Source of the DNA: [Zimmermannella] bifida NBRC 103089
GTDB lineage: Bacteria; Actinomycetota; Actinomycetes; Actinomycetales; Microbacteriaceae
DNA: 64,000 nt
Assembly: GCF_001570925.1 (NCBI RefSeq)
Contig: NZ_BCSP01000003.1
Coordinates: 124,001-188,000 of the forward strand
Direction: 5' to 3'
Numbering within the stretch: the stretch's first letter is position 1; each line of letters opens with the position of its first letter. Of the stretch, positions 26,553 through 36,646 are shown piece after piece. The position numbers and the translations under genes were made by a program. Below the pieces are notes generated by a model that was given only the letters and a program-made list of their open reading frames with translations, was not told the DNA's origin and searched no databases.

Positions 26553-26915
26553 TTAGCGCGATCCTACCGACGCAGGCTCTTCCTGTTGCTCGACCTGGGA
26601 ACGGCGCACTGCCGCCGATTCGCGCAGGCGTGCTCGGATAAGCAGGACAATGCTGACCGGACCGATGCACACCAACTTGAGTGCACTCCAGATACAGACC
26701 AAGACGACGAGGTGTAGCCACCTCGGCCCGCCATTCGCTGCGGCCTCGGTGCTGAGGTTGGCAATCAGCAGGTACGGGATTGCCAGCAGCATGGCGGGTA
26801 GGCCCCACTTCAGCCCTCGGCGCGTGCGGATCGCGTCGAGCAGGACGTTGCTGGGCCTGCAGCGCCGCATGAAGTTACGGATGCTGGTACTTGCGGCCCA
26901 CAGTAGGCGGATCAT
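26553..26915 (-). CDS. Small membrane protein of actinobacterial mobile elements
   Basis: 120 residues. A basic N-terminus (RRCRPSNVLLDAIRTRRGLK) is followed by two hydrophobic segments (WGLPAMLLAIPYLLIANL and WLHLVVLVCIWSALKLVCIG) and a charged tail. I recall near-identical short proteins beside dprA-like and MobF genes in other actinobacterial islands, often annotated as sulfate permease with no good reason. The ATG at 26915 is preferred over one eleven codons upstream because GAGAGG precedes it. Unlike its neighbours it is intact. The function is unknown; membrane placement is clear. Confidence 0.7.
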   Translation of the reverse strand: MIRLLWAASTSIRNFMRRCRPSNVLLDAIRTRRGLKWGLPAMLLAIPYLLIANLSTEAAANGGPRWLHLVVLVCIWSALKLVCIGPVSIVLLIRARLRESAAVRRSQVEQQEEPASVGSR

Positions 26916-27035
26916 GGCTTCGTTCCTCTCCATCGCATGGTGCATCAAGTGAGGCCGTGCATTGAAGAGTGGCTACGAGAGCCTGCCGCAAGCGGGGCAT
27001 TACATAGGAGGATTGGCCCCATCTCCACGATACGC

Positions 27036-30000
27036 CTAATCTCCGACACGCGGAAGGACTCGGTGTTCGAGCGCTATTCGACTGAGACTCGTCCGATACA
27101 GGTCCAGCCCGTTGACGCTCACAGTCTGCGTGTCACGCGATGGAGTCGTGGGGCGCGTCGTCCTGGTTTGTCCCGCACGGGCGAGTGCGGAACGTGCCCG
27201 CTCGGCGTCGATCTTCTGTGCTTCGGACGTCTGCGGCGTCCCAAGCGGAGTGTCGTCGGTGATGCGGTAGCGGTCTCGGTAGGCGGCGACTACTCGTGCG
27301 GCTTTCCGCCAAGTCGCGGCGCGGCGGGGCGTTGGGCGGCGTGCCGAGTGCTATTAACCAGAGCGTTGTCCGTGAGGGCGCCGTCGAGGACGGCATCGGT
27401 GCGGGATTCGATGAGTGCTTCTCGTTCGTCTAGCGCGGCTCGCATCTCAGTGTCGTGTACTCCGTCTGCGTGTGGGTTGAGACCGGCGATGAGCCTCGGT
27501 GCTTTACTGGTTCGACCCCATCTGACAGTGCGCGCGGTGGCATGGGCTACCTGGTAGCGGATGACGGCGGCGATGTCGTCAGCGTCTCCGAAACCTCGGG
27601 CCGCGATGAGGCGTGGGAGCATTGTCTCCATGTTGTCGTGGGTGGCTTCGGCGCGGCGAAGCTCTGCGGTCAGCGGGCCGGATGCTTCGGACTCAACCGC
27701 TGCTTGGGCTTGTTCGTCGGTGAGGCCGGAGGTTCGCACGAGGGACGCCCATCGATCGTGCTGGGCTGCGGCGGTGGCCTCGTACTCGGCGGCGAGCTGT
27801 GCGACCGACCCCCACTGCTCCTGCTCAGCAGTGATTGTCTCGTGAGTGGAGAGCTCTGCTCCGACGAGGTGGAGGACGCCGGTCAGGACGCTGCGGATGG
27901 ACGCGTTCGGATCGTCGCCGGGGTGTGGCTGCTGGTGGTCGTCGGCGCGGTCGAGGATGACATACGCGTGGTTGGCCGCTCGGACTCGGGTCATGGAGAC
28001 GTAGAGGTTCTCCCTCGTCGCGGTCAGATCGACCAGGACGTGGGCGGTGTCGCTCGTGACGCCTTGGGCGCGGTGAGCGGTGACTGCGAATCCGAGATCG
28101 ACATGCTCGGCGACGTAAGCGGCGGGCAGCACGATTGCACCGCCGTAGGAGCGTCCAGGTCTGCGGATGGTGAAGCTTCCGTCGTCTCGAACGTCGGTGA
28201 CAGTCCAGATGTCGCCGTTGCGCACCCAAACGTTGCCGTTGCTGGCCGTGATCTTCCGATCGTTTCGGCGGATGATCACGGTGTCCCCGATACCCGCATG
28301 GGCTCCGTCGCGCAGCTTGACCTCTCGATCTTGGGTGAGAGTCTCATCGATGAGGAGGTCAGCGCGGGCACGCTCGTTGAGAGCGGTCACTTGTTCGCGG
28401 GTCTCGGCGATCGGGACGGTGATACGCCCGTCGTCTCGGTCAGTCCGCCAAGCCGCGTAGGCGGCATCGGTCATCGTCTCTGCGTCGCCGTCACGGATGC
28501 GGTCGTGGGAGAAGCAGGTATCGATCACGGAGGTATGTCCGTGGCGCAGGTCGAGGGAGGCGAGCTTCTCCCACTGGTTGCGGAAGCGGTGGACGTCGAT
28601 GAGTTCGGCGGCGTCGGTGTGGTCGTGGGCAAGCATCGAGAACGCGCCACCGGCGTCGACCGATTGGAGTTGGGCGTAGTCACCGACGAGCAGCACCTTC
28701 GCGCCCGCCTGTTGCGGGAAGCCGCTGATTCGATCTAGGGACAGGGTGCCGTCCAGGGATGCTTCGTCGACGATGACCAACTGGCCGGCGGTGAAGTTGA
28801 GTCCTTTGGTGAGGTGGTTCTGCCACCACATCGCGGTGTTCTTGGTCTTGATCCCGGGATCGTCGGTGAAGCCTGCGCGGCCACGGCCGACGCGGCGAGT
28901 CCGACCGCGGAGCTTGTGCCGTGCTCGGCTTCCCATGCTCGACGGAGCGCGTTCATGGCCGTGGTCTTGCCCGCCCCAGCCGGACCGATCAGCACATCGC
29001 GCGCCCGCCCTGAGACCGCGATCCGTGTCAACGCATCTGCCCGATCCTCACCCGGCAGCATCCCGTCCGCGTCGGGCTTGCGGATGACGCCCTTCACGGT
29101 TGTGAGGGAGACAGTGGGGCCGGTGAGGTCGCGGGAGCGTTCAAGGAGTCGGTCTTCCGCAGCGAGTTGGTCCTCGGAGGTGAAGACCTCGGAGTTGACC
29201 TGCCGGAACACCGACGTGCCATCGTCGCGCCGGAACGCTACGGGCGAGAGCGACAGCTCGGGCGGGGTGAGCCGGAGGGATACGAGCTGGGCGGCGTCGG
29301 TGACCATCGCGATCACCGATACGCGATCGCTCATGGTGGCGAAGCGCCACCCCATCGTCTGCCTCGCGGCTTCGGCCATGAGGTTCCACCTGCGCCAGGT
29401 CGAACGCCTCTCGCCAACTGTCTCGACGACGGAGCCGCAGATGTCGCGGATCACGTCGAGCGGGATGTCGCCGGTATGCAACAGCAACGGCCGGTCGTTG
29501 TCGGTCGCGTCCATCGCCCAACGGGTCGCGTCGCGACCGAGGATCGCGGTGGATCGAGTTCGCCATTCCTCGGTCAGATCGGCGAGGGACCGGATCTGCT
29601 TGTCGGGGCGTGTGGAGAGAGTCGCCTGCGCGCAGAGCTTCATCAGCGCTGCTGGTGTTGGGCGGCGGCCGTGCGCGGCGATGTATTCGTCGATGAGGAG
29701 GTTGGTCTCAATGTCGATATGGCGCACGCGGCTGGAGAACTCGCTAACCAGGGTTTCGGGAGCGGCGGTGATGGCCCAGGTCGGGTTGCGGTCGCTGCCC
29801 ATGTCGCGGGCCTCCACTCGACGCCGAAGATGCGGGTCATGTGGTCCGCAAACACCGCCTCATGCAGCTCCGAGAACGCGACGGCGGCAGCGTGCATCGG
29901 CCTGCCATCCAGTGAGCGCCACTTCCCATCGAGCTTCGTCTTGGCCTTATTGCTGATGACGACATGGGTGTGGAGGTGGGGATCGCCTGCACGGGAGCCG

Positions 30001-30634
30001 AAGTGATCGAACGCCGTCGCGATCAGCCCCTCGACCTGGACCTGCGCAACCGCTCCGTCGCCTGCGGTTGCGCCTGTGCGAGTGGCCGCAACCTCCCATG
30101 CAACCACCTCCGCAACCGCCCGGTGATGCGCCGCCCCGATCATCGCCTGGACCCCGCGTCGGCGACCGCCCATAGCACGCTCGCGGACATCGGGATCGAG
30201 AATGTGAAGTCGAACCGCGCCACCACACGACGCACCGCGCAGGCATTCTCCTCGGTCACGATCAGTGCGACAGCCTCACCCTTCGCGCCAGGCGTCAGAT
30301 CGGCATTGAGCTTCGCGATCCGGGCCTCGATCCGCTGCTCCGTCGTCTTGAAGGCAGGGAATGCGAGCCCGAGTTGCTTGCCGGTGACCGGATCACAGGC
30401 CGAGCCCATGAGGAGCTGGAGTTGGTCTTCAGAGACACAGTCACCTACGACCAGTTCGCCCATACCGAGAACCGCGACGCCTTTTCCGCGCCACCGACCC
30501 GGTGGTGTGCCTTCCTCGATGAAGTAGCGGGTCAGCGGCGTCGGTTGGGGGGCGGTCACCGTCGACGGACGCGACGGTCTTTAACAGGTACTTGCACCCA
30601 CCCCCGCGCTCATCACAAGCATTGAAACCGTCAT
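27036..30634 (-). pseudogene. Broken MobF-family relaxase/helicase (TraA-like)
   Basis: On the minus strand the pieces follow the order of a MobF relaxase. An N-terminal KYLLKTVASVDGDR is followed by TPLTRYFIEEGTPPGRW, the HUH histidine cluster AGDPHLHTHVVISNKAKT, and a Walker A IGPAGAGKTTAMNALRRAW. Then come helicase motifs LVIVDEASLDGTLSLDRIS and VTAHRAQGVTSDTAHV, and a C-terminal YRDRYRITDDTPLGTPQTSE. The pieces sit in different frames, with shifts near 30600, 30570, 30150, 29800, 28900 and 27300. It would have nicked oriT and unwound DNA for conjugal transfer. With this many lesions it cannot work. Confidence 0.9.
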
Positions 30635-30921
30635 CACTGCGTCCTGTCCTGGCCATCAGATGAGGACCGCAAAACCGCTACCGAAGGCGCCAGCCCAGGG
30701 ACTCAACCTCGACCTGCAAGAGGCGTGTCCACTCTGGAGATGAGGCCAAGAGGCGGGCGGCCTGAGTGACTGGAATCGGCGCTATGGGCGGGTCACGGCG
30801 GGTGACGTGACCTCGGAAGTGAGAACGGCGCGTGTGGCGTGATCGTGCACCTGACAGGTGACCAGCCCGGCATCAGTTCACGAAGAACCGAGGCCGGGGT
30901 CACCCGTCATCCGGAGGCCTC
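30635..30921. other. Intergenic region between relaxase and methyltransferase remnants; possible oriT
   Basis: These 287 bp lie just upstream of the relaxase start, a common place for oriT. They contain the inverted repeats ggtcac ... gtgacc (30791-30812) and cacctgacaggtg (30848-30860). No gene was seen. An oriT function is a guess from position and symmetry. Confidence 0.3.
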
Positions 30922-32032
30922 ATGCATGACCAGGAAGACCAGCCGCGCCGACTCAAGATCGGGTTGCTGTTCAGCGGCTAAGGCGGTCTCGACCTCGCCG
31001 TCGAATACGTCTTCAACGCCATAACCGTGTGGTTCTCCGAACTCAACGAACCCGTCGCGCGCGTCTTCTCACGCCACTGGCCCGGCGTCCCGGACCTCGC
31101 TGACATCACCACCATCAACTGGAATGACGTGGAGCCCGTGGACATCCTCATCGGCGGCTTCCCCTGCCAAGACGTGAGCACGGTGGGCAAACGTGCAGGC
31201 CTCGCACCCGGCACTCGCTCCGGGCTATGGGCACACATGGCTGACGCCATCGACGCACTCCAACCCGAGTGGGACGTCATCGAAAACGACCGAGGGTTGC
31301 TGCCCTCACCGGCGTCGCGGCCACCAGTAGAAAGAGGTAACCGTGAACCACGCAACCCGAGCGACGCCCCCCCGACGATGCAACCCTTCGCGAATTGGAA
31401 CCCGACTCGTGGCATCTGGGAGGCAACGCAGCTCGACTTCTACGGGGTCACGGCGCCGTTCTCGGCGATCTGGCCGTCCTGCGGCTGGATGCTCGATGGA
31501 TCGGCCTACCGGCTTCCCTTGTCGGCGCTCCTCACCACCGCCTCCGCGTCTTCATCCTCGCCCACCGCACGCTGCCGCACCCCATTCGCGACGGACTCCT
31601 CGCGCGGCGACGAGACCCTCGATCAGGTGCGGGCACGGCGTGGAACGATCGCGTTATCGCACCAGATCATCGACTTCGCGCTCCACGGACCGCATGGCTC
31701 GCCGGCCAAGAGGCGCGAGTCGGAGACGCTGTGGTCCCTGATCGACGGACTGTACAACGATGGGGACGCTACGCCGACGCCATCGCCCGATGAGAACACA
31801 TCACCGGACGACCAGCACCAGCCCCGACGCTCCTTAGCGACGCCGACGGCCCCGCTCAGCACCCGCGTTCGTCGAATGGCTCATGGGCCTGCCGACCGGA
31901 TGGGTCACCGCCACTGGTGAGCTGACGCCGAACCAGCAAGTCACCGCACTCGGCAATGGCATGTTAACGCTACTGGCAACGGCTGCGTTGACCGGTGTTA
32001 CGCAGTTGGGGAACAGGACTGCGGCCCGCTAG
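30922..32032 (+). pseudogene. Broken DNA cytosine-5 methyltransferase
   Basis: The ATG at 30922 has GGAGG upstream. Motif I would read LLFSG-x-GGLDLAVEYV, but the x codon is TAA (30979-30981). The same frame then continues through motif IV (GGFPCQDVSTVGKRAG) and a motif VI-like VIENDRGLL. Later parts lie in other frames: VGAPHHRLRVFILAHR near 31510, and EWLMGLPTGWVTATGELTPN near 31880, which leads to a motif X-like QQVTALGNGM. It is a Dcm-like enzyme of the type carried on mobile elements. One nonsense plus at least two frameshift lesions make it inactive. Confidence 0.88.
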
Positions 32033-32183
32033 CTGGGAAGAGCACGGGCACGAGCGGTCGTCTGCGCGCCTCTGCGGCCTAAGTCAGGTGTCCTCGGCAG
32101 CTTGCGGGTAGACTTGCAGGTGGCTGTGCGCTCGCCACCAGATGGTTGTTGCGCACCGGAGCACACTGGCTCAAGGAGGACAG

Positions 32184-32405
32184 ATGACTGACGTGCAGGA
32201 TCGCTGGCTCTCTGTCGAGGAGATTTGCCAACACCTCGGAGTGAGCAGTGACACCGTCTACCTTTGGATCGACCGCTCAGCCATGCCCGCTCACAAGATG
32301 GGGCGAAACTGGAAGTTCAAGCGTGAGCAGGTTGACGCTTGGATGGAGGCTGGCGGTGCAGCCGGCGACGCACGCGAAGAGGCCTCAGAAAGCGGAGCCA
32401 TATGA
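32184..32405 (+). CDS. Small HTH (excisionase/MerR-like) protein heading the DISARM operon
   Basis: 73 residues, nearly all one winged-helix DNA-binding domain: RWLSVEEICQHLGVSSDTVY, WIDRSAMPAHKMGRNWKFKR, EQVDAWM. This is the HTH_17/excisionase-family pattern. The ATG at 32184 has the strong site AAGGAGGA directly upstream. The stop overlaps the start of the cytosine methyltransferase gene (ATGA), so it is co-translated with the defence genes. It is probably an operon regulator, as similar small HTH proteins are often found ahead of restriction-modification genes. An excisionase role is possible but less likely given the translational coupling. Confidence 0.85.
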   Translation: MTDVQDRWLSVEEICQHLGVSSDTVYLWIDRSAMPAHKMGRNWKFKREQVDAWMEAGGAAGDAREEASESGAI

Positions 32406-33496
32406 CCACGCCCCGCATACGAATCAACGCCGTAGACCTGTTCAGCGGGGCTGGTGGACTGACCCACGGCCTTGCCAAGGCAGGAATCAACGTTCGGGTC
32501 GGCGTCGATGTCGACCCTGCATGCGAGTACCCGTACACGGAGAACAACAAGTCCAAGTTCCTTCTGAAATCGGTTGGCGACATTGAGTCGGACGAACTTG
32601 CTACCTACTACCTTCCGAATAGCGTTCGTCTGCTGGCTGGCTGTGCGCCGTGCCAGACGTTCTCTTCCTACAACCAGAAGGCGTCAAGCGACGACGACCG
32701 ATGGTGGTTGCTGCGGCACTTCTCGCGGCTCGCGGGAGAGCTGCTCCCAGAGCTAGTCACGATGGAGAATGTGCCCGGCCTGCTCGACCATGCGGTCTTC
32801 GATGAGTTCGTTGCATCGCTCAAATGCAGCGGTTACGAGGTATCCAAGCAGGTAGTCAACTGCCAAGACTACGGTGTTCCCCAGCACCGGAACCGACTGG
32901 TTCTCCTCGCTTCGCGCCTTGGTCCGATCAGCCTGTTCACCCCCGCTCAGTTCAAGGCGAAACCGATGAGCGTTCGCGAGGCGATCGGCAACGGAAAGGT
33001 GCCAGCCCTGGCAGCGGGGTCAGCAGATGCAACAGATCGCCTGCACCAAGCCTCCGGACTGTCCCCGCTGAATTTGCGAAGGATCAAGGCGTCCAAGCCT
33101 GGCGGGACCTGGCGTGACTGGCCCGACGAACTTGTCGCCGAGTGCCACAAGAAGGAGTCCGGCAAGACCTACCCCGGCGTATATGGTCGCATGGCTTGGG
33201 ACGAGGCCGCCCCCACCGTGACCACTCAGTTCTACGGGTTCGGCAACGGACGCTTCGGGCACCCATCCCAGGATCGAGCGATCTCTTTACGAGAAGGAGC
33301 CATCTTGCAGGGCTTCCCCCCGAACTACCAGTTCGTCGCGCCCGGTGCGCCCGTGCACATGAAGACCGTCGGCCGGCTCATCGGCAACGCAGTACCTGTC
33401 ACCCTTGGCGAGCTCATCGGTCGGAGCATAAAAGCTCACGTCAAGGCTCATCGCGAGGATGTCCTCCGCCTGCTTGTCGAAGGCGAGCTCGCATGA
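32402..33496 (+). CDS. drmMII: DISARM DNA cytosine-5 methyltransferase DrmMII
   Basis: 364 residues. The C5-methyltransferase motifs are in order: I AVDLFSGAGGLTHGL (about 10-24), IV GCAPCQTFSSYNQ with the catalytic Cys (about 84), VI VTMENVPGLL (about 120), VIII VPQHRNRLVLLASR, and X RLIGNAVPVTLGE. All are intact, unlike in the broken methyltransferase just upstream. In DISARM this enzyme marks host DNA so that the system does not attack it. Its start overlaps the HTH stop and its stop overlaps the drmD start, so three genes are translationally coupled. Cytosine methyltransferases define class 2 DISARM, whereas the rest of this operon is class 1. Confidence 0.9.
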   Translation: MTTPRIRINAVDLFSGAGGLTHGLAKAGINVRVGVDVDPACEYPYTENNKSKFLLKSVGDIESDELATYYLPNSVRLLAGCAPCQTFSSYNQKASSDDDRWWLLRHFSRLAGELLPELVTMENVPGLLDHAVFDEFVASLKCSGYEVSKQVVNCQDYGVPQHRNRLVLLASRLGPISLFTPAQFKAKPMSVREAIGNGKVPALAAGSADATDRLHQASGLSPLNLRRIKASKPGGTWRDWPDELVAECHKKESGKTYPGVYGRMAWDEAAPTVTTQFYGFGNGRFGHPSQDRAISLREGAILQGFPPNYQFVAPGAPVHMKTVGRLIGNAVPVTLGELIGRSIKAHVKAHREDVLRLLVEGELA

Positions 33497-36400
33497 CGCC
33501 AGACCAAGCAGCCTCAGGTCAGACTGTTCCTGAACCCGGCCAGCTCGTCGAGGTACGTCGTCGCCAGTGGGTTGTGACCGAAGCGCCGACGGGGAGCGCG
33601 CTGCCCGGAACACATCCGCAGCATCTCGTCACACTCTCATCCTTGGACGAGGACGCGTTGGGGGAAGAGCTCCAGGTGATTTGGGAACTTGAGCCTGGTG
33701 CGCAAGTCCTCGAAAAGGCGGGTCTGCCAGAGATCACAGGCTGGGACTCAGATGACCGGTTGGAAGCCTTCCTTGATGCAGTGCGCTGGGGCGCAGCGAC
33801 CAACGCGAACCGCACGTTCCTCCAAGCACCATTCCGCAGCGGCATCTCCATTGAGGACTATCAACTTGACCCACTCGTCCGAGCCATCGACATGGCGCGG
33901 GCCAATCTCCTCATCGCCGACGATGTGGGCCTCGGCAAGACCATTGAGGCAGGCCTGGTCGTCCAGGAGTTGCTGATCCGGCATCGAGCCCGCACGGTTC
34001 TCGTCGTTTGCCCAGCGAGCCTTCAGATCAAGTGGCAGACCGAAATGCAGGAGAAGTTCGGCCTGGAGTTCCGAATCGTAGATACGGAGTACGTCAAGCA
34101 GATACGACGCAGTAGAGGAGTCCACGCGAACCCGTGGACCTCGTTCCCACGGCTCATCACTTCAGTGGATTGGGCCAAGTCAGGCGAGGGCCTGCGGCTA
34201 CTCAAGGACATCCTCCCTGGCGCGAATACGTATCCGCGTAAGTTTGACGTCCTCATTGTCGACGAGGCCCACAACGTCGCGCCCGCCGCAGCCACGCGAT
34301 ATGCCATGGAGAGCCAACGAACCAGGCTGATCCGGACCCTCGCGCCCAACTTCTCCCACCGCTTGTTCCTGACCGCCACCCCGCACAACGGCTACCAGGC
34401 ATCCTTCACGTCGCTGTTGGAGTTGCTGGACGACCAGCGTTTCGCTCGATCCGTCATGCCAGATGAACGACAGCTGCAACGCGTCATGGTTCGCCGCCTC
34501 AAGAGCGATATCACAGACCCGGACGGGAAGCGCCTCTTCCCCGAGCGGAAGCTGGTCCCGCTCGAAGTCGCTTACACCAACAGCGAGACTGAAGCACACG
34601 CGCTGCTTCAGCGTTTCATCGCTGACCGCTCAAAGTCCGTCGGCGGCGGCAAGTATGCGTACGGCACGGATTTCGCTCACAAGCTCCTCAAGAAGCGATT
34701 GTTCTCTTCCCCGCTCGCGTTCGCGACGACGCTCGCTCGGCACCGCGAGACCCTGAGCTGGGGCTCACGCACCTCGAAGCCCCACGACGCCCTGGATGAT
34801 CGCGTGTTGCGCAAGGCGATCCTTCGCGCCGAAGAGGATCAAGCAAGCGACTCAACGCTAGAAGATGCTCAGCACGAGGCCATGGAACTGGCCTCCGAAC
34901 TAGCCGCGCCGCTGACCCAGAGCCAACGCGACACCCTGGACCGGTTGACCATCTGGGCCGAAAGCGCTCGCAACAAGCCGGACTCGAAAGCCGAAGCGAT
35001 CCTCGAATGGATCGAGTCGCATCTCAAAGAACCCGATGGTCAATGGAACAGCAAACGCGTCATCCTGTTCACTGAGTACCGCGCCACGCACAGTTGGCTC
35101 CAGCAGATTCTCGCGAGCCGCGGGTACGGCGGCAACCGCTTGGCGTTCCTTCACGGCGATGTGGAACCGGATGACCGCGAGAGTGTGAAGGCGGCCTTCC
35201 AAGCTGATCCGGCGGTGTCCCCGGTGCGCATCCTGCTCGCAACAGATGCCGCTTCCGAGGGGATTGACCTCCAGAATCACTGCAACTACCTCATTCACGT
35301 TGAGATTCCTTGGAATCCGAACGTTATGGAGCAGCGCAACGGGCGCATTGATCGCCACGGTCAGAAGGAAGACACCGTCTTCATCTGGCACCCTGTGGGT
35401 CGATCACCTGGTGTCAGGGCACTCACACCAGGTGAAGTTGTTGGCGACCATGAGTATCTGATGCGAGCGGCCAACAAGGTCGAGACCATCCGCGAAGACC
35501 TCGGAAGTGTCGGACCTGTCCTCGCCCGGCAGATTGAAGAGATCATGCTCGGCCGGCGGAACGGCTTCGACACGGTCTCGGCTGAGGCCAACGCAGCTCG
35601 CACCCGCCGAATCGTCGCTGCCGAGCGTCAACTGCGCGATCGTATTCAGCGCCTGCACCAGACCCTCATCCAGGCGCGAAGCGAGTTTCGCATGTCGCCA
35701 GAGAACATTGAACGCGCAGTCACGGTGGCCCTTGACTTGGCCGAGAAGCCTTCTTTGACCCCGGTGAAGCTTTCCGGCGCGCCGGACGCCGTCATGTTCG
35801 CTGTACCTGAGCTCACTGGTTCCTGGGGCAAGGCGACTCGTGGGCTTGAGCATCCACACACCCAGGAGCGGCGCCCGATCACGTTCGATCATGAGGCTTC
35901 GAAGGGCCGCGATGACGTGGTGCTTGCGCATCTCGGGCACCGACTGGTCCAGATGTGCTTGCGCCTCTTACGCGAGGAAATCTGGAAGCCGGACGACACC
36001 AAGAAGTTGCACCGTGTAGCCGTCCGAGTAGTTCCGGACGCCCTTGCCGCGCGTCCCGCCGTCCTGCTTTGGTCGCGACTCGTCATCACAGGCGGAGATC
36101 ACCGGCGGCTTCACGAAGAACTCACCCTGTCCGGGGGCGAGCTTGGCCACGACCGTTTCAGCCGGATTACCCAGGTTACCAAGCGTGAAGAGCTCCTCGC
36201 AGCAGCCGCTCCGGTCGAGCCGACCGATGCGCTGTTCGCCGTACTCAAGGAGAGATTCGCGAACAGCAAGCAGTCCATCATGAGCGCGGTCGAAGCCCGA
36301 TCCAAAGAACGCCTCGACAGTCTCGACAAGACCCTCAACGACTGGCTGATCCACGATCTGACTGACCTCCACTCTGTTCTCGACGAGCTCGAAGAAGCAA

Positions 36401-36642
36401 TCACAAGAGAGCTCAAAGCCGACGACGCCGAGAGCGATCTCTATCTACCTGGCCTGTCTCCGCATGAGATGAACCAGGTGTCCAAGCACATCGCTGCCCT
36501 CGAAAGCCGACTCGCCCGCATCCCGGCAGAACGCGCGGCGGAGGAGGCCGCTATCAAGCGTCAATACGCCGATCCGGTCGCACGCACCTTCCCCGCAGCG
36601 GTGATCTTCCTGGTCCCAGAGTCCATGGCCCGGAGGGGGTGA
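33493..36642 (+). CDS. drmD: DISARM SNF2-family helicase DrmD
   Basis: 1049 residues. The SNF2/RapA-like ATPase core has Walker A DDVGLGKTIEAGL (about 141-153), Walker B VDEAHN (about 255), LTATPHNGYQ, and the C-terminal helicase half with ILFTEYRATHSWLQ (about 523), LATDAASEGIDLQ (about 583) and QRNGRIDRHGQ. A long C-terminal region of several hundred residues follows, partly helical. The ATG at 33493 overlaps the drmMII stop; an upstream open frame is only antisense-like read-through. DrmD is the marker gene of class 1 DISARM; its exact step against phage DNA is not settled. No lesion was seen. Confidence 0.9.
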   Translation: MTPDQAASGQTVPEPGQLVEVRRRQWVVTEAPTGSALPGTHPQHLVTLSSLDEDALGEELQVIWELEPGAQVLEKAGLPEITGWDSDDRLEAFLDAVRWGAATNANRTFLQAPFRSGISIEDYQLDPLVRAIDMARANLLIADDVGLGKTIEAGLVVQELLIRHRARTVLVVCPASLQIKWQTEMQEKFGLEFRIVDTEYVKQIRRSRGVHANPWTSFPRLITSVDWAKSGEGLRLLKDILPGANTYPRKFDVLIVDEAHNVAPAAATRYAMESQRTRLIRTLAPNFSHRLFLTATPHNGYQASFTSLLELLDDQRFARSVMPDERQLQRVMVRRLKSDITDPDGKRLFPERKLVPLEVAYTNSETEAHALLQRFIADRSKSVGGGKYAYGTDFAHKLLKKRLFSSPLAFATTLARHRETLSWGSRTSKPHDALDDRVLRKAILRAEEDQASDSTLEDAQHEAMELASELAAPLTQSQRDTLDRLTIWAESARNKPDSKAEAILEWIESHLKEPDGQWNSKRVILFTEYRATHSWLQQILASRGYGGNRLAFLHGDVEPDDRESVKAAFQADPAVSPVRILLATDAASEGIDLQNHCNYLIHVEIPWNPNVMEQRNGRIDRHGQKEDTVFIWHPVGRSPGVRALTPGEVVGDHEYLMRAANKVETIREDLGSVGPVLARQIEEIMLGRRNGFDTVSAEANAARTRRIVAAERQLRDRIQRLHQTLIQARSEFRMSPENIERAVTVALDLAEKPSLTPVKLSGAPDAVMFAVPELTGSWGKATRGLEHPHTQERRPITFDHEASKGRDDVVLAHLGHRLVQMCLRLLREEIWKPDDTKKLHRVAVRVVPDALAARPAVLLWSRLVITGGDHRRLHEELTLSGGELGHDRFSRITQVTKREELLAAAAPVEPTDALFAVLKERFANSKQSIMSAVEARSKERLDSLDKTLNDWLIHDLTDLHSVLDELEEAITRELKADDAESDLYLPGLSPHEMNQVSKHIAALESRLARIPAERAAEEAAIKRQYADPVARTFPAAVIFLVPESMARRG

Positions 36643-36646
36643 ACGC

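Noticed and set aside
27455-28738. 427-codon plus-strand frame inside the relaxase remnant
   Set aside because: The minus strand there encodes recognisable MobF helicase motifs; the plus frame is its shadow.
32184-32405. Excisionase of the integrative element
   Set aside because: The fold is excisionase-like, but the gene is translationally coupled to drmMII and far from the integrase remnant, so an operon regulator fits better.
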